Position numbers and translations under genes: made by a program. Source: Fontisubflavum oceani (GTDB taxonomy: Bacteria; Pseudomonadota; Alphaproteobacteria; Rhodobacterales; Rhodobacteraceae). From it: DNA of 64,000 nucleotides. Where the stretch lies: contig NZ_CP129111.1 of assembly GCF_030407165.1 (NCBI RefSeq), positions 1,302,001 to 1,366,000 on the forward strand. Direction: 5' to 3'. Numbering within the stretch: the first letter of the stretch is position 1; the number at the start of each line of letters is the position of its first letter. Below the pieces are notes generated by a model. The model had not been told where the DNA came from and ran no database searches. It saw only the letters and a program-made list of their open reading frames with translations. Shown piece after piece: positions 62,091 to 64,000 of this stretch.

Positions 62091-62834
62091 ATGGCAGAGC
62101 GACTCAGGCTAGGGGTAAATATCGACCATGTGGCGACGCTTCGGAATGCACGGGGCGGTGCGCTGCCCGATCCGGTGCGCGCGGCCATGGCGGCGCAAGG
62201 GGCAGGGGCCGATGGCATCACCGCACATCTGCGCGAAGATCGCCGCCATATCCGCGACGAGGATATCGAGGCGATCCTGAAGGCCATTGAGATCCCGCTG
62301 AATTTCGAGATGGCCGCCACCGATGAGATGCAAACCATTGCCCTTCGGCACCGTCCGCATGCGGCCTGTATCGTGCCCGAACGGCGCGAGGAGCGCACCA
62401 CAGAGGGTGGGCTTGAAGTGGCCGGTGACCAGAACAAGCTGGCCGATTTCATCGGGCCGCTCTCGGAGGCTGGGTGCCGCGTGTCGCTGTTCATCGCGCC
62501 CGACCCGGTGCAGATTGAGGCCGCGCATCGCATTGGTGCGCCCGTCATTGAGCTGCATACAGGGGCCTATTGCGATTTTGACGCAGAGGGTGATATCGCC
62601 GAGCGGGATGCGGAGTTTGCCCGCCTGCGCGACGCCGCGATCCAAGCCGATGATCTCGGGCTTGAGGTCCATATGGGCCATGGGTTGAATTATACCAATG
62701 TGACACCTGTCGCAGCTCTGCCCCAGGTGAAAGAGTTGAATATCGGCCATTTCCTGATTGGCGAGGCGGTCTTTGTCGGCCTGCCTGCTGCCCTTGCGGA
62801 AATGCGGCGGTTGATGGATGAGGCGCGGGCATGA
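62091..62834 (+). CDS. pdxJ: Pyridoxine 5'-phosphate synthase
   Basis: A 247-aa TIM-barrel enzyme condensing 1-deoxyxylulose 5-phosphate with 3-amino-2-oxopropyl phosphate. LGVNIDHVATLRNARGG at the N-terminus with its catalytic His, ITAHLREDRRHIRDEDI, and the phosphate loop HMGHGLNYTNVTPVAAL are diagnostic. In relatives acpS follows; here a LysE-type exporter overlaps its stop by four bases. Confidence 0.97.
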   Translation: MAERLRLGVNIDHVATLRNARGGALPDPVRAAMAAQGAGADGITAHLREDRRHIRDEDIEAILKAIEIPLNFEMAATDEMQTIALRHRPHAACIVPERREERTTEGGLEVAGDQNKLADFIGPLSEAGCRVSLFIAPDPVQIEAAHRIGAPVIELHTGAYCDFDAEGDIAERDAEFARLRDAAIQADDLGLEVHMGHGLNYTNVTPVAALPQVKELNIGHFLIGEAVFVGLPAALAEMRRLMDEARA

Positions 62835-63448
62835 GCGGGCTCGAACTGCTTATTGTTCTCGCCGCTTGGGGGATTGGCGCGGGCAGCCCCGGCCCTGCAA
62901 CATTGACTATTGCGGGCACGGCGATGGATCGCGGGCGTCGCGACGGCATGCTGACCGGGTTGGGTGTTCTGGCCGGGTCGTCCTTCTGGGGGCTTGCCGC
63001 GATGTTTGGGATGAGCGCTCTGATGCTGAGCAATGGCTGGATCGTTGAGGTCTTGCGCTATCTGGGCGCGGGCTATCTCCTTTATCTGGCGCTGAAGTCT
63101 CTCCGCTCGGCGATCACGGCGGCGCCATTGATCGCAACTGGAGGCCGGACGGGCCTGCCGCCTTTTCTCAAGGGGCTTTTCGTGCACCTGACCAATCCGA
63201 AGCCGATTTTTGGATGGGGTGCTGTGTTTGCGGTTCTCGTGCCACCCGGGTCAGACTTCACCGCGTTGATCACAATCTACCTCTCGCTGGTGAGCGTCTC
63301 AGGCGTGATTTTCGTCGGGTATGGCGCACTCTTCGCCGCTGGCGGCGTGATGCGGGTCTATCAGCGGATGAAGCGCGGCTTCGAGTTGGTCTTTGCGGCG
63401 TTGTTTGGGGCGGCGGCGTTGAAGATTCTGACGACGCGGCTGACCTGA
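62831..63448 (+). CDS. LysE/RhtB-family amino acid exporter
   Basis: A 205-aa six-span exporter. GIGAGSPGPATLTIAGTAMD carries the family's GPGP-like SPGP motif, and LKGLFVHLTNPKPIFGWG the fourth-span NPK motif. The substrate is unknown. It overlaps pdxJ by four bases and is followed by a close paralogue. Confidence 0.9.
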   Translation: MSGLELLIVLAAWGIGAGSPGPATLTIAGTAMDRGRRDGMLTGLGVLAGSSFWGLAAMFGMSALMLSNGWIVEVLRYLGAGYLLYLALKSLRSAITAAPLIATGGRTGLPPFLKGLFVHLTNPKPIFGWGAVFAVLVPPGSDFTALITIYLSLVSVSGVIFVGYGALFAAGGVMRVYQRMKRGFELVFAALFGAAALKILTTRLT

Positions 63449-63469
63449 CGGCGGCGTTGCGGAGGCATG

Positions 63470-64000
63470 ATGACCGATCCCACATTGCTTGCGGCAATAA
63501 CCAGCGTGGCCACTTTTGTTTTTGCGGCGGGCTCGCCCGGCCCGGCAACCCTGGCGGTGTCAGCAACAGCAATGGCAGGCGGGCGCGCGCGCGGCATGGC
63601 CTTGGCGGCTGGATTGACCTTCGGGCTGGCCTTTTGGGGCGGTGTTGTGGCTTTGGGCTTTGGCGCATTGGTCGCCGAAAGCGCAGCCATTCTGACGGTT
63701 TTGAAACTGATCGGTGCGGGCTATCTCCTCTATCTTGCTATCGGATCGGGCCGAGCCGCCCTCCGCCCGGCCAAGCAAGAGAGTTTGGCCCCGCTTGAGG
63801 AGCCTGCGGGTCGTCTCATGCGGCGTGGCCTGTTCCTTAATCTGAGCAATCCGAAAGCGGTCCTGGCCTGGGTCGCCGCGCTTGCATTAGGTACTGAGGC
63901 AGCATCGACCAGCGTGGTTTCAGTTCTCATCGTTGTGATCTGCGCTATGCTCGGCGGCGTCATTTACATCGGCTATGCCACGCTCTTTTCACTTGCTCCG
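63470..64000 (+). CDS. LysE/RhtB-family amino acid exporter, 3' end outside window
   Basis: Open to the window edge (177 codons seen). It reads MTDPTLLAAITSVATFVFAA, then GSPGPATLAVSATAMAGG and LFLNLSNPKAVLAWVAAL, the same motifs as the preceding exporter, so this is a tandem duplicate. GGAGG at 63461-63465 is four bases before ATG 63470; ATG 63467 is only one base from it. The stop lies beyond 64000. Confidence 0.88.
   Translation, partial: MTDPTLLAAITSVATFVFAAGSPGPATLAVSATAMAGGRARGMALAAGLTFGLAFWGGVVALGFGALVAESAAILTVLKLIGAGYLLYLAIGSGRAALRPAKQESLAPLEEPAGRLMRRGLFLNLSNPKAVLAWVAALALGTEAASTSVVSVLIVVICAMLGGVIYIGYATLFSLAP

Noticed and set aside
1..64000. tRNA, rRNA, CRISPR, prophage or complete insertion sequence
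   Set aside because: I looked for T-loop motifs, spaced identical repeats, integrases and transposases and saw none.

Overview
The window looks like a chromosomal stretch of an alphaproteobacterium of the Rhodobacterales (Roseobacter/Rhodobacter type). This is inferred from the high-GC coding bias, a Mcl1-type malyl-CoA lyase, a TIGR02302 (DUF4175) protein, one long Rsh (p)ppGpp enzyme, and the blocks folK-rpoZ-rsh-DUF2062-pdxJ, ftsE-ftsX-plsC and argH-lipoprotein. I found no rRNA, tRNA, CRISPR array, prophage or intact insertion sequence. Nearly all of it is dense housekeeping or metabolic coding with short intergenic gaps and many 4-base ATGA/GTGA overlaps.

Layout. 1-5.1 kb: pheS (5' end outside) and pheT, separated by about 1.9 kb of accessory DNA holding a one-span protein, a small Cys/His-rich secreted protein, a leader-coupled three-span protein resembling Pycsar membrane effectors, and a 20-bp inverted repeat. 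5.1-14 kb: a GNAT enzyme, YtoQ, a GMC oxidoreductase, an SDR, a GST, mscL, a redoxin, msrQ, and ald with a divergent Lrp-type regulator and azlCD. 14-18 kb: molybdenum-cofactor operon fdhD-mobA-mobB-X-moeA, where X resembles the RNase H-fold DUF429 family. 18-22.6 kb: greA, argH with a tiny LptM-like lipoprotein, a TlpA-like thioredoxin and tag. 23-25 kb: phaA-phaB (polyhydroxybutyrate). 25-30 kb: a LysR regulator facing a 49-aa gene, YdcH, an RNA-methyltransferase-like gene, ispB and ispE. 30-38 kb: a TPR protein, ETF-ubiquinone oxidoreductase, lysA and the TIGR02302 protein. 38-44 kb: a zinc-ribbon protein, ftsEX, plsC, a PPOX flavoprotein, CIA30 and accA. 44-49.5 kb: AraC/GyrI pair, mcl1, VOC, MalY, and an XRE regulator with its membrane partner. 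49.6-52 kb: three tandem peptide-deformylase genes, then fmt. 52-56 kb: TRIC channel, rnhA, a methyltransferase, DUF3429, a LysE exporter and ispH. 56-64 kb: a methyltransferase, a peroxiredoxin-like protein, a NYN protein, then folK to pdxJ and two LysE exporters, the last cut by the window end.

Functional themes are translation (pheST, def, fmt, greA, Rsh), isoprenoid/quinone synthesis (ispE, ispH, ispB), electron transfer to ubiquinone (ETF-QO), storage polymer and C2 metabolism (phaAB, mcl1), Moco maturation, and amino-acid efflux.

Six housekeeping genes (pheS, phaB, ispB twice, etfD, lysA, ftsE) carry small frameshifts in otherwise perfect coding sequence. I read these as probable sequencing or assembly errors, not gene decay. 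The less ordinary signals are the DUF429-like gene in the Moco operon, the paired operators upstream of the XRE/membrane-protein operon, the LysR palindrome at 25202-25226, the catalytically dead third deformylase, and the leader-peptide-coupled gene between pheS and pheT.
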